NCBI GenBank assembly: GCA_041309145.1
Contig: JBFZAG010000051.1
Coordinates: 1 to 14,554 of the forward strand
DNA from: JAPLLS01 sp041309145
GTDB lineage: Bacteria > Omnitrophota > Gorgyraeia > Gygaellales > Profunditerraquicolaceae
DNA: 14,554 nucleotides
Reading direction: 5' to 3'
The notes under the pieces were generated by a model. That model did no database searches. It had not been told where the DNA came from and saw only the letters and a program-made list of their open reading frames with translations. Each line of letters opens with the position of its first letter. Position 1 is the stretch's first letter. Positions 1 to 7,449 of this stretch are shown one piece after another. The position numbers and the translations under genes are program-made.

Positions 1-255
1 AAATATTATAACTATGTCTTTAGATAAGCTGGCGGCCTCATCATTAAAACGCTTGATCTGCAAATCGCAAATAGGAGTATCCAGCGACGGCACAGAGGCA
101 ATAAGCTTGACCTTCCCCCTGAAATCAACCAGGCTCTTTTCCGTAAGGTCATGAGCAAGCGCATTAAAGCTGGGAGCCTTATCTTGAACCCTGACTTCAT
201 TTCCCACTAAGGTTAACGGATTACCTTTGAGCGTAACAACATCGTTTCTTTCCAT
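1..255 (-). CDS. tpx: thiol peroxidase Tpx (N-terminal part, cut by window edge)
   Basis: Atypical 2-Cys peroxiredoxin that reduces hydrogen and alkyl/lipid peroxides with thioredoxin-type donors in the cytoplasm. The first 85 codons are visible and the rest lies beyond base 1. Seen: an opening beta hairpin with the family pattern VTLKGNPLTLVGNEV (residues 6-20), then KAPSF near 26-30, and the peroxidatic site PSLDTPICDLQ at 56-66 with Cys63. The resolving cysteine, expected about 30 residues later, is outside the window. The ATG at 255 follows an AAAGGATG ribosome site. The gene starts 17 bases after the stop of the persulfide-dioxygenase-like fusion, so the two are probably cotranscribed as a thiol and peroxide defence pair. 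The N-terminal match to Tpx is strong; completeness cannot be judged. Confidence 0.93.
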   Translation of the reverse strand, partial: MERNDVVTLKGNPLTLVGNEVRVQDKAPSFNALAHDLTEKSLVDFRGKVKLIASVPSLDTPICDLQIKRFNDEAASLSKDIVIIF

Positions 256-272
256 AAAAACATCCTTTTGCA

Positions 273-1508
273 TTACCCCATGGCACAAGTTCCTCCGCCA
301 AGTTTTGTTTTATATAATTTTTTGTTGTAAGGTAATTTCATCAATAACATCCCCATAAGACAGTTATCGGTTGCGCCGGCAAAAATGAGCCCGCAGCTTA
401 CAAATAACGCTATAAAAATATACGCCCAGTGCATAAACCACGACAATACTATCCCCAATAACACTAAACTGCCCGCAATCAACCTGACCTGACGTTCTAG
501 TGAAACTCCTCCTACGCCTTTGATGGCGGGAAGGCCTTCTTTTTGCCAGCGGGTCATACCCCCCTGCATAACCTTAACGCCGTGTATTCCTGACTGTATA
601 AGCATATCCGCAGCCATGGGGGAACGGTTTCCGGTGCGGCATAAGACAATATAGGATTGACCGGACTTGCTTAAGTCAATAACCTTGGCAGGAAGCATAT
701 CTATAGGGACATTGATGGAATCTTTAATGTGCACTTGACTGAATTCTAAAAAAGAACGCACGTCTAATAATTTAATTTGCTGATTCTTTTGCGCCAGAGA
801 TAAGGAGTCTTTAGGAGAGACCATCTCTAAGGCCGCGGCCTCGCCTTGCTGGTTTACGCGGATGATATTATCAATATTAAAAGGCTTGGGGATAGTTTTG
901 GAGCGCATGTTTTTGACAAATGTTTCTTTATCGGATTCTTTCAAGAAAGGATTTTCTTTTTTCTCTTTCGCCAATAATGACGAACGTTTTTCATTGTAGT
1001 CATGGCCGGGAAAGATCGCGGTGTTGTCGGGGAGGGCTTTTATTTTTTGCAAGGCATCAAACATTGATTCGGGAGAGCCGTTCTGGAAATCAATACGCCC
1101 CACGCTGCCGATCAGAAGTACATCCCCGGTGAATAATTTATTCTCCGCGTACAAACTAACCGCATCATCCGTATGCCCTGGAGTGTACATTACGCGCAGG
1201 CTTGCTGAACCGAGGCTTATCTGTTCGTTATCTTTTAAACGCCTGTCTGCCACCCGGGAAACTGCTTTCTCATGCATTAATACGGGAGCGCCATACTTTT
1301 TCTTCAAAAGCGCCGCCAAGGAAAAATGGTCGGCATGCGTATGCGTATCGGTTATAAATTTAAGGCTCAGACTCTTCTTGGCAAGATAACCGGCGTATTC
1401 TTCCAACAGGCTGATATGGGGGTCTATGATCAAAGCTTCCGCGCCAGAAGTCAAAATATACGAATAGCAGCTTCCGGCTGCGAACTGTTTAAATTCCAAA
1501 TGTGCCAT
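273..1508 (-). CDS. MBL-fold persulfide dioxygenase / rhodanese / YgaP-like membrane fusion
   Basis: Three modules in 411 residues. (1) An ETHE1-like metallo-beta-lactamase domain (about 1-230) with metal ligands HTHADH 56-61, H112 in TPGHTDD, D129 in FTGD and H169 in FPGHDY, plus GRIDFQ at 137-142 as in persulfide dioxygenases. (2) A rhodanese domain (about 235-330) with active-site Cys290 in LCRTGNRS. (3) A C-terminal YgaP/DUF2892-type membrane hairpin (about 336-395) opening with SLERQVRLIAG and ending in a short tail with GGGTC. Known from ETHE1 and CstB: the MBL domain oxidises persulfide to sulfite and the rhodanese moves sulfane sulfur. Inferred: a membrane-anchored enzyme for sulfide/persulfide detoxification. 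An in-frame start ten codons upstream exists, but GGAGGG sits 5 bases before the ATG at 1508, which decides the start. Tpx follows 17 bases downstream. Confidence 0.9.
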   Translation of the reverse strand: MAHLEFKQFAAGSCYSYILTSGAEALIIDPHISLLEEYAGYLAKKSLSLKFITDTHTHADHFSLAALLKKKYGAPVLMHEKAVSRVADRRLKDNEQISLGSASLRVMYTPGHTDDAVSLYAENKLFTGDVLLIGSVGRIDFQNGSPESMFDALQKIKALPDNTAIFPGHDYNEKRSSLLAKEKKENPFLKESDKETFVKNMRSKTIPKPFNIDNIIRVNQQGEAAALEMVSPKDSLSLAQKNQQIKLLDVRSFLEFSQVHIKDSINVPIDMLPAKVIDLSKSGQSYIVLCRTGNRSPMAADMLIQSGIHGVKVMQGGMTRWQKEGLPAIKGVGGVSLERQVRLIAGSLVLLGIVLSWFMHWAYIFIALFVSCGLIFAGATDNCLMGMLLMKLPYNKKLYKTKLGGGTCAMG

Positions 1509-1567
1509 GTTTCCCTCCAGGATAAAATTTTGGGGCAAAAAGATTGCGTAAAGATAAATAGTCCGAT

Positions 1568-1669
1568 TTAATCCGGTTCATCAGCGAGTCCCGGTTCTAT
1601 CGTATTACGTAAATCCTGCCAGAATTTCTTTCTTTTCTCCGTATCCTGCGGCGATAATATAGTTACCTC
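1568..1669 (-). pseudogene. orphan C-terminal tail of a TudS-related gene (copy 1)
   Basis: Directly after the stop codon of the PHP-phosphotransferase gene (TAA at 1670-1672), the same frame stays open for 33 codons to a TAA at 1568-1570. Residues 6-20 read SPQDTEKRKKFWQDL, followed by TIEPGL. This matches the C-terminus of the intact TudS-like gene at 7450 (SPQDSEKRMKFWENF, then TVEPGL). DNA identity is also high around ATTATCGCCGCA. The rest of the gene is missing and no start codon or ribosome site is present. It is either a remnant of a deleted paralogue or a read-through extension of the upstream gene; the first fits better, because a second orphan tail exists at 9648. Confidence 0.75.
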
Positions 1670-3178
1670 TTATCTGCCGCTATAAAGCTCCTGAGATGCT
1701 TTTATTAAAAACTCCATATCCGGGCCTTCCCCCTTACCGACTTTTATGAAAAATGACGCTATGCTCAGGTTGGCTCGCAACCTGAACAGATCTATGAGCC
1801 GCCCCGACACTTCGCCCTTATCGCCTGCAAGCTTGCGGTACGCCTTTACGAAATCCTCAACCGGATAATTTTTTGTTACGTGCGCAGCGGCGCTGTACTG
1901 GGACAGGAACTGCGAAATAAAATATCCAATGTCGAATTCCGGCGGCATATACATAGCGTTGTCAAAATCGATTACAGACACGTATAGGGTCCCGATATCA
2001 CGCGCCCTGTCCTGCCCGATTATTATGTTCCCGGGATGGTAATCTCCGTGGCATAACACGAACCTTTGCGCAGTATCTGCGTGAAATATTTTTTCCTCTT
2101 CTTTTTGCACCAGATCGATAAACTTCTCCGCTTGCTGCTGATAAGGGTTGGCGGTGCTCTTGAATGATTTCAGATATGAATTAAACCTGCGTTCTTCACG
2201 TTTAAAAGTATCTTCGCGCCCCGCATCGCTGAGTGTAAGGCCGTGAAGTTTGGCCAGCCATTCCGCGGACATGTTAAAATACACAGACCCTATCGCCGGA
2301 TCCACATACGACAGAGTATCAAAAAGAATGTTTCCCCTTTGCCCTTCCTCAATGATCAGCCGTTCATTTTCCTGTATGTCTAAAGTCCCGGGCACGCGGT
2401 ACTTGCCCGAATTAAAACCCCGGGCATAAAGCGCTTCTCTTATATCGAGGGATTTCCTGGCCGCCCGCCACTTTTCTCCGTCAGAGAACTGTTTTGTTAT
2501 TAGCCTGTTGCGGACTTCGTCGCCGCCCTTTGTTCCCATCGTGATCTCGGTAACGACCAGATTACTGCCGGACCTGGGGATCTCCTTGACAAAAGGGATG
2601 CATCTGCCTTTTTTCAGCTCTTCTGCGAACTCTTCGATGCTATTGACCGGGTGTAAAACCTGCGTAGAAAAAAGCCCCGCGTTTTTCTCCTCATGAGCAT
2701 CGGTCCCGGCTACAGCATTGAATTTATACTTATGCCATAGCTGAAGAGCCCGGTAATTCTCTTTTGGCGTGTGATTTATGTTGAATATCTCAACAGCGTC
2801 CAGCATCGGATTCAATAATTCATCTCTGGACGGGACTGACCCGCCCCTGAACGGATGCGCCCATACAAGAGCCGCGCCGGGAAATGATTTCCTGAGCGCT
2901 GTAAGATCGGTCGCATCAGGTATGGTCCTGCCCGCGCCGTACACAAGCACATGCCCTATATCGGTCTTAACCTCCTGGCCTGAAAGGATAACAAATGAAT
3001 TTTCGACTTCGCTTTCCCTTCTGAGACCGGCAAGTTCCTCAAGCGTCCACAGATAATGGTGCTCAGTTATAATAACTCCCTGCACCCCTTTTTTACGGGC
3101 TCTTTTTATCAGATCCACGGGATCGGCTTTACTGCATTGCGAGTGTTTTCTGGAATGCACATGTATCTCTAATAACAT
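1670..3178 (-). CDS. PHP-domain hydrolase fused to an APH-type phosphotransferase
   Basis: 502 residues with two recognisable enzymes. Residues 1-200 are a PHP domain: HVH at 6-8, TEHH at 38-41, E69, H76, H108 in WAHPF, and GTDAH at 158-162, the expected multi-metal ligand set of PHP phosphoesterases. Residues about 205-500 are an aminoglycoside-phosphotransferase/choline-kinase-like domain: probable ATP lysine K229, a possible E248, catalytic loop HGDYHPGN at 377-384, and metal-binding DFD at 404-406. Both sites look intact. The substrate is unknown; a nucleotide, sugar phosphate or small-molecule phosphate cycle is possible. The ATG at 3178 has AAGGA about 10 bases upstream. The upstream spacer carries a MiaB-like fragment, and an orphan TudS tail follows the stop in frame. 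Domain calls are strong; function is open. Confidence 0.85.
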   Translation of the reverse strand: MLLEIHVHSRKHSQCSKADPVDLIKRARKKGVQGVIITEHHYLWTLEELAGLRRESEVENSFVILSGQEVKTDIGHVLVYGAGRTIPDATDLTALRKSFPGAALVWAHPFRGGSVPSRDELLNPMLDAVEIFNINHTPKENYRALQLWHKYKFNAVAGTDAHEEKNAGLFSTQVLHPVNSIEEFAEELKKGRCIPFVKEIPRSGSNLVVTEITMGTKGGDEVRNRLITKQFSDGEKWRAARKSLDIREALYARGFNSGKYRVPGTLDIQENERLIIEEGQRGNILFDTLSYVDPAIGSVYFNMSAEWLAKLHGLTLSDAGREDTFKREERRFNSYLKSFKSTANPYQQQAEKFIDLVQKEEEKIFHADTAQRFVLCHGDYHPGNIIIGQDRARDIGTLYVSVIDFDNAMYMPPEFDIGYFISQFLSQYSAAAHVTKNYPVEDFVKAYRKLAGDKGEVSGRLIDLFRLRANLSIASFFIKVGKGEGPDMEFLIKASQELYSGR

Positions 3179-3293
3179 TATGCGCGTCCTTTTTTAAAAT
3201 GCCTCCTGAAAATCTCTTCTGCTTACTTTTCGCCTGCTAACGGCAAAACGGGAAATCCCGGGATATTCGTTTGTTGCAAATAAATTAAATTAC

Positions 3294-3371
3294 TTATTTT
3301 TCTCCTCCATAGTCGGTCTATAGCACATCCATCCGACATCCAAAACTTTTAAGATAAACTTTGTGCGGCAT
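3294..3371 (-). repeat. spacer repeat A: MiaB-N-terminus-like mini-ORF
   Basis: An ATG at 3371 lies 2 bases after the antiporter stop codon and opens a 17-codon frame containing KVYLKSFGCRMDVL, ended by TAG at 3318-3320. The same frame continues as TDYGGEK to TAA at 3294. It matches spacer repeat B codon by codon, with many synonymous changes, including the TAG and the three codons after it. The SFGC-x-M motif resembles the start of MiaB-family methylthiotransferases (GCQMN). I read it as a gene-start remnant; a translated leader peptide is the alternative. Confidence 0.55.
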
Positions 3372-3373
3372 AG

Positions 3374-4846
3374 TTACAGACCTTGTGTATCTCTCAATAT
3401 GGATAAGGTGCCTTGCAGCAGCTTAAGGTCATTTTCATTCGCAAGGACAAGCAAAACATCCCCGCCTTCTATAACCGTTGATCCCGACGGGATAATGAAT
3501 TTATCGTTTCTGGAAACAAGCATAATAAGGCATTTTTCCGGAACGTTCAATTCACGGATCATTTTGCCAATAGCCGCCGAGCTGTATGGAACTATGATAT
3601 CCATCAGTTCGGCATCAATACCCTTAACTTTTTCAAATTCTATCGGATAAGCCTTTCTGTCAGTAAGAGGCACATCCAGCTTCAACATCTTTGAAACAAG
3701 AGGAATTGATGTGCCTTGAATGAAAACTGAGGCAATAACAACAAAAAACACTATATTGAAAATCGTATCCGCTTGAGAGATCCCTGCCATGAAAGGAAAT
3801 GTAGCCAGGATAATCGGCACGGATCCCCTAAGCCCCACCCAGGAAAGCATCGTCTTTTTCCGCAAACTCATATTAAACGGCAACAAACATAAGAATACGC
3901 TGACAGGACGGGCAACCACCATAAGAAGGACAGTGAGCAATAATCCGGCCCCAATTAAAGGAACCAAATGAGAAGGAAAAACAAGAAGCCCCAGTGTCAC
4001 GAACATGGTTATTTGACTGATCCATGCCAAACCGTCATGGAATCTCATAATTGTTTTTTTATTTTGGAATTCCGCCTGCCCCAGCCCCAAACCCGCAAGA
4101 TACACGGCAAGGATCCCATTGCCTTTTAGGAAAATGGCAATTACATAGGTAAACAAAACCAGTGAAATTGTTATTACAGGATAAAGGCCTTCATAGTCCA
4201 ATTTCAGATGTTTAACAAGGAATACAATAACTCTCGCCATTACGCAGCCGACAAGCGCTCCCATCCCCATATCCAAAACGAACCGTGGGATCAAAGAAAC
4301 AATGCCCATACCTTTTACCGTCAAAAGACTTATAAAGCCCAAGGTAAGAAAAATGGCCACCGGGTCATTACTGCCGGATTCAAACTCCAGTAATTGCTTC
4401 AAAGGCTTTTTGAGGCTTATCCGTTTTGAACGTAAAATAGCGAATACTGCGGCGGCGTCGGTAGATGATACGATAGAACCCAGGAGCATCCCTTCCAAAA
4501 TAGAAAATTTAAGGATATAGACAGCGAAAAAACCCGTGATAATGGCTGTAAGCAATACTCCCAATGTCGAAAGGATAACCCCCGGCAAAACAATCGGCTT
4601 GGTATCTTTCCAGTTAGTATCAAAACCTCCGGAAAAAATAATGAAAATAAGGGCAACAACACCGATAGACTTCGCAAGCTGAGCATTATCAAAATAAATC
4701 CCCCCTATGCCCTCAGACCCGGCAAGCATCCCGATCGCTAAAAATAGCAATAAGACAGGCACAGCGAATCTATCTGAGAGCTTGCTCGAAACAACACTCA
4801 CAAACAGTAAAACCGCAATCCATAATAAAATAGTTTCAAATGCCAT
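3374..4846 (-). CDS. CPA1-family K+(Na+)/H+ antiporter with C-terminal TrkA-C domain
   Basis: 490-residue inner-membrane cation/proton antiporter resembling NhaP2/CvrA. Residues 1-390 form about a dozen hydrophobic segments. The ion-binding region is clear: SSTDAAAV at 127-134 and ESGSNDP at 156-162, the Asn-Asp pair typical of electroneutral CPA1 exchangers. A conserved VGLRGSVPI motif occurs in a late transmembrane segment. Residues about 395-480 are a TrkA-C (RCK_C) ligand-sensing domain, with PYSSAAIGKMIREL and GGDVLLVL. Known of the family: exchange of K+ or Na+ for protons in pH and osmotic control, gated by cytoplasmic ligand. The ion cannot be assigned from sequence. The ATG at 4846 has only a weak AGG upstream. 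It follows rsgA after a 115-base spacer that holds repeat B. Confidence 0.92.
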   Translation of the reverse strand: MAFETILLWIAVLLFVSVVSSKLSDRFAVPVLLLFLAIGMLAGSEGIGGIYFDNAQLAKSIGVVALIFIIFSGGFDTNWKDTKPIVLPGVILSTLGVLLTAIITGFFAVYILKFSILEGMLLGSIVSSTDAAAVFAILRSKRISLKKPLKQLLEFESGSNDPVAIFLTLGFISLLTVKGMGIVSLIPRFVLDMGMGALVGCVMARVIVFLVKHLKLDYEGLYPVITISLVLFTYVIAIFLKGNGILAVYLAGLGLGQAEFQNKKTIMRFHDGLAWISQITMFVTLGLLVFPSHLVPLIGAGLLLTVLLMVVARPVSVFLCLLPFNMSLRKKTMLSWVGLRGSVPIILATFPFMAGISQADTIFNIVFFVVIASVFIQGTSIPLVSKMLKLDVPLTDRKAYPIEFEKVKGIDAELMDIIVPYSSAAIGKMIRELNVPEKCLIMLVSRNDKFIIPSGSTVIEGGDVLLVLANENDLKLLQGTLSILRDTQGL

Positions 4847-4877
4847 ATGTGGACCTGTTGCGTTTCTTCAGTGAACT

Positions 4878-4958
4878 TTAGCCTGCGCTATCCTCTCCGT
4901 AATCCGTCTATAAGGTGTCCATCTGACAGCCCAGAGTTTGGATAAGTACTTTTTTCAT
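4878..4958 (-). repeat. spacer repeat B: MiaB-N-terminus-like mini-ORF
   Basis: The ATG at 4958 lies 3 bases after the rsgA stop and starts MKKVLIQTLGCQMDTL, ended by TAG at 4908-4910. The frame then reads TDYGEDSAG to TAA at 4878. Against repeat A the codons for V, G, D, L, T, D and Y differ only at silent positions, which points to descent from a translated gene. The opening is what a MiaB-family enzyme would look like (KKVxIxTxGCQMN). Nothing resembling the remaining 400 or so residues follows. Confidence 0.55.
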
Positions 4959-4961
4959 GGT

Positions 4962-6053
4962 TTAATTACCTGATTTATATTTTTTAATTTGTTTTTTTGC
5001 CGTATTTATAAATTTTCCGAATTCACGGTCTTTTTCTCTTTTCTCAAGGCTCGTCATGGTATTATAATCATTCTCCCTGAAAAGCTTTAAGTAATTTTTG
5101 TATTTATCATTATTAAGAGCCCCGTTCTTTGCCGCATCCAAAACAGCGCAGCCCGGTTCATGCTGATGAGTGCAGTCTAAATATCTGCACTTCTTTGACA
5201 AATCATAGATATCAGAGAAGACATCGTTCATTCCTGCGTTGGAATCCAATAATCCTATTTCGCGCAATCCCGGGTTATCTATTAACAGCCCTCCATATTC
5301 AAGAACAAATAATTCCCTATGAGTAGTGACATGTCTGCCTCTATTTGATCGATAGTTAATTTCCCCGGTCTTGATTAAATCTTGGCCCAGAAGCGCGTTT
5401 ATAATCGAGGATTTTCCCACGCCGGAAGAACCGACGAAACAATAGGTAAGTCCTTTCTTGATATCTTTTTTAAGATCGGCGATGCCGATACCAGCGACAA
5501 TGCTCGTTGTATAAACATGCGCATCCTTAAATCTGTCATTTATTTCTGATAATCTTGTCTCTAAATCGATACTGGATATCAAATCCGTTTTGTTTAAAAC
5601 TATCACGGGTTTTATATTCCCGGCTTCTGCCAACGCAAAGCACCTTTCAAATCTATTTAAATTGTAATCTCTATCAAGCGCCTGGACAACAAAAGCTATA
5701 TCAATGTTTGAAGCTATTATCTGAGCATCCGATCCATCCACTGATTTTCTTTTCAGCACCGTCTTTCTTGGCAATATTCCGTGAATACGGGCCTGCTTCT
5801 TCGCAAGGGCTTTTATCAAAACCCAATCTCCGACTGCCGGATAATCCTCCCTGGATGAAGCCTGATGCATCATTCTACCGGTAATTTTTGCCGAAAATAC
5901 AGAAACCTCATTTCTGACGAAATATAATTCCTTATGCTCCGCAATGATTCGAGCCGGAGTCAGATCGCTATTAATAACAGATCTGCGGTTTTGCTCAAAA
6001 AAATCACTGTAGCCTAAATCATCAAGTTTAATATTGCTGATATTTTCGCCCAT
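4962..6053 (-). CDS. rsgA: RsgA, circularly permuted GTPase for 30S ribosome assembly
   Basis: 363 residues, full length for RsgA (YjeQ/YloQ), a GTPase that checks late maturation of the small ribosomal subunit. Domain order is an N-terminal OB fold (about 40-110), the permuted GTPase core, then a zinc knuckle. Motifs appear in the permuted order: G4 NKTD at 154-157, G1 GSSGVGKSS at 208-216, a switch region with THRE near 244-247, and G3 DNPG at 259-262. Zinc ligands are C289, C294, H296 and C302. The ATG at 6053 has no Shine-Dalgarno, and an in-frame TAA lies two codons upstream, so no longer form is possible. Spacer repeat C abuts the start codon. Repeat B and the antiporter follow. Confidence 0.96.
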   Translation of the reverse strand: MGENISNIKLDDLGYSDFFEQNRRSVINSDLTPARIIAEHKELYFVRNEVSVFSAKITGRMMHQASSREDYPAVGDWVLIKALAKKQARIHGILPRKTVLKRKSVDGSDAQIIASNIDIAFVVQALDRDYNLNRFERCFALAEAGNIKPVIVLNKTDLISSIDLETRLSEINDRFKDAHVYTTSIVAGIGIADLKKDIKKGLTYCFVGSSGVGKSSIINALLGQDLIKTGEINYRSNRGRHVTTHRELFVLEYGGLLIDNPGLREIGLLDSNAGMNDVFSDIYDLSKKCRYLDCTHQHEPGCAVLDAAKNGALNNDKYKNYLKLFRENDYNTMTSLEKREKDREFGKFINTAKKQIKKYKSGN

Positions 6054-6147
6054 TTTTTAAATAAGGTATGTCTCTCTCAAGAACGGGACAACCGTAGCGC
6101 AGTACTGCGTCCATCTGGCGACCGAACGACCTCAGGAAAACTATTTT
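6054..6147 (-). repeat. spacer repeat C: frame with FGRQMD motif, abutting rsgA start
   Basis: The frame contains IVFLRSFGRQMDAVLRYGC, then PVLERDIPY, ending one base out of phase with the rsgA start. Its first half matches repeats A and B (xVxLxSFGCxMD); here the usual Cys is Arg and the TAG is absent. Its second half (LRYGCPVLERDI) matches repeat D (LRYGCSVLKGNI), with mostly silent or conservative changes. It includes a 12-base perfect palindrome CGCAGTACTGCG at 6098-6109. The copy links the two halves of the repeat family. Confidence 0.5.
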
Positions 6148-6225
6148 TTGATTTATCCATCACTTTCACAATTAGTTGCGCTTAGCGTATAATTCCACCG
6201 AATATGATCGGCATAGCGCTACATA

Positions 6226-6561
6226 TCAGCTTTTATGCCTATACTTAATCACCCTTGCTTTTTCTAACGTGATAAGCCCCTCCTGAACTACTTCATCCAG
6301 GAACGGCAGCAAAGTATTGAGTTTTTCTTCCGAGTCAACTATCTCAACGACTACCGGCAAATCTTCTGACAAACGAAGTAATTTTGCGGTGTGCATGCGG
6401 CTATCTGCACCAAAACCCATTATACCCCGCAAAACCGTTGCTCCCGCAAGATTCAGTTCTCTCGCTTTCAACACAATCTGTTCATAAAGAGCTTTGCCTT
6501 TATACTGGTCACTCTCTCCGATAAAGACCCTCAACAACATTCCTTCTTCCGGAATATGCAT
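6226..6561 (-). CDS. DUF190 (UPF0166) family protein
   Basis: 111 residues from the preferred start, a normal length for this small cytoplasmic family with a PII-like ferredoxin fold. Seen: LLRVFIGESDQYKGKALYEQ near the start, GATVLRGIMGFG in the middle, and LPVVVEIVDSEEKLNTLLPFLDE, all characteristic. DUF190 genes are often next to crcB; the molecular role is not settled, but a regulatory or accessory part in fluoride or metal tolerance is likely. An ATG at 6573 overlaps the crcB stop as TAATG. However, GGAGG lies 5 bases before the ATG at 6561, so I prefer 6561. Either way it is translationally coupled to crcB. Confidence 0.88.
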   Translation of the reverse strand: MHIPEEGMLLRVFIGESDQYKGKALYEQIVLKARELNLAGATVLRGIMGFGADSRMHTAKLLRLSEDLPVVVEIVDSEEKLNTLLPFLDEVVQEGLITLEKARVIKYRHKS

Positions 6562-6572
6562 TGCTGCCTCCA

Positions 6573-6959
6573 TTATTTATAGAGATTAATTACCAGCTTC
6601 GATAACCCATACCCGAGGAACACAAAACCTATACCCAATACGTTTGATAGAATAATATTAACCAATGCAATGCTGTGTTCCCCGTCCCTTATAAGGTTAA
6701 AATTCTCCAATGCAAAGGTTGAAAAAGTCGTGAATCCTCCAAGTATGCCTATAAAAATAAACATTCGCACATTTGAAGAAACAGCTACCATCTCGAACAT
6801 TCCCCAAAGGAATCCGATAACCAACGAACCCAATAGGTTTACCACAATGGTACTAACCGGGAACACACCTCCGGAAAACTTATAATCAATCCCAGAGAAG
6901 ACGTATCTAACAACCGCCCCGATAGCGCCGCCCAAACCGATTAATAATAGTTTCGACAT
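6573..6959 (-). CDS. crcB: CrcB/Fluc fluoride ion channel
   Basis: 128-residue four-helix membrane protein that exports fluoride as a dual-topology dimer. Seen: GLGGAIGAVVRY at 8-19, pore asparagine N41 in VVNLLGS, and the phenylalanine-box/sodium-site motif GGFTTFSTF at 74-82. These are the diagnostic residues of Fluc channels. The ATG at 6959 has AAGGAG 5 bases upstream. I looked for a crcB (fluoride) riboswitch in the 78 bases upstream and saw none; that spacer is largely taken up by repeat D. The stop codon overlaps the longer DUF190 start. A single crcB copy implies a homodimeric channel unless another lies elsewhere. Confidence 0.95.
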   Translation of the reverse strand: MSKLLLIGLGGAIGAVVRYVFSGIDYKFSGGVFPVSTIVVNLLGSLVIGFLWGMFEMVAVSSNVRMFIFIGILGGFTTFSTFALENFNLIRDGEHSIALVNIILSNVLGIGFVFLGYGLSKLVINLYK

Positions 6960-6990
6960 GCCGTCTCCTTAATTGCGCTTACAAAAAGTT

Positions 6991-7037
6991 TTATTTATAT
7001 ATTTCCCTTAAGAACTGAACAGCCGTAGCGTAGTCTA
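6991..7037 (-). repeat. spacer repeat D: partial copy of repeat C
   Basis: It starts at the base after the stop codon of the membrane-protein gene. One frame reads RLRYGCSVLKGNIYK then TAA at 6991, matching LRYGCPVLERDI of repeat C. DNA such as CGCTACGG-TGT and GTTCTT is shared. Its first bases (TAGAC) also line up with the TAG region of repeats A and B. Confidence 0.45.
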
Positions 7038-7427
7038 TTAGGCCCATTTTACAAAATCAAGATAAACCGCTATCAGTATGGCAAGCGCCGAAGAGACGAA
7101 TATTAAAAGATAATTTATCCTGTCTTTAATTGAGCTCAATGCGCACAGGATCGAGCTTATTAATTCGCGGTCCTCTTTCGCTATAGTTCCGCCCTGCGCG
7201 ACTTTTTCCCCGAGGCTGCTTTCAATAATAAGCCGGTAGCGCGCCTGCTCGACTTTGTATTTATAGACAAAGAAAATGAAGAAGCCGAAAACCCCCACGT
7301 ACCTGGCAATCTCTCCGTAAACCGGATCCATGTGGGCCAAAACCGTGACTATGCGCACCGCGACCGTGGATATCATCCCGATAATGAAAAATATCCGGGA
7401 TACGCGGCTCTCCTGACACCTTTTCAA
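7038..7427 (-). CDS. small membrane protein of unknown function, last gene of operon
   Basis: 129 residues, not assigned to a named family. Three hydrophobic segments are visible (about 11-31, 41-57 and 104-124). Between the second and third is a charged cytoplasmic-looking stretch with KVEQARYRL and KEDRELISSILCALSSIKDR. The frame opens with a TTG at 7427 and a close AGGA; an in-frame TAG lies just upstream, and the next ATG is codon 18, which would remove half of the first membrane segment. The TTG start is therefore preferred but not certain. It begins 22 bases after the TudS-like gene and is probably cotranscribed. A structural or sensing role at the membrane is all that can be inferred. 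Confidence 0.7.
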   Translation of the reverse strand: MKRCQESRVSRIFFIIGMISTVAVRIVTVLAHMDPVYGEIARYVGVFGFFIFFVYKYKVEQARYRLIIESSLGEKVAQGGTIAKEDRELISSILCALSSIKDRINYLLIFVSSALAILIAVYLDFVKWA

Positions 7428-7449
7428 TTCCTAACAATTAACACACGTT

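Noticed and set aside
12..200. Minus-strand open frame of 62 codons at the left edge
   Set aside because: It is an alternative frame inside tpx; the tpx frame has family motifs and a ribosome site.
3255..3264. Palindrome ATCCCGGGAT in the spacer after the antiporter
   Set aside because: Only 10 bases, with no second copy at a comparable position and no promoter context.
6960..7037. Possible fluoride riboswitch upstream of crcB
   Set aside because: The conserved crcB-motif elements are not visible, and the space is mostly repeat D.
3294..7037. Spacer repeats as a CRISPR array or an insertion sequence
   Set aside because: Copies are kilobases apart, diverged, without terminal inverted repeats, transposase or regular spacers.
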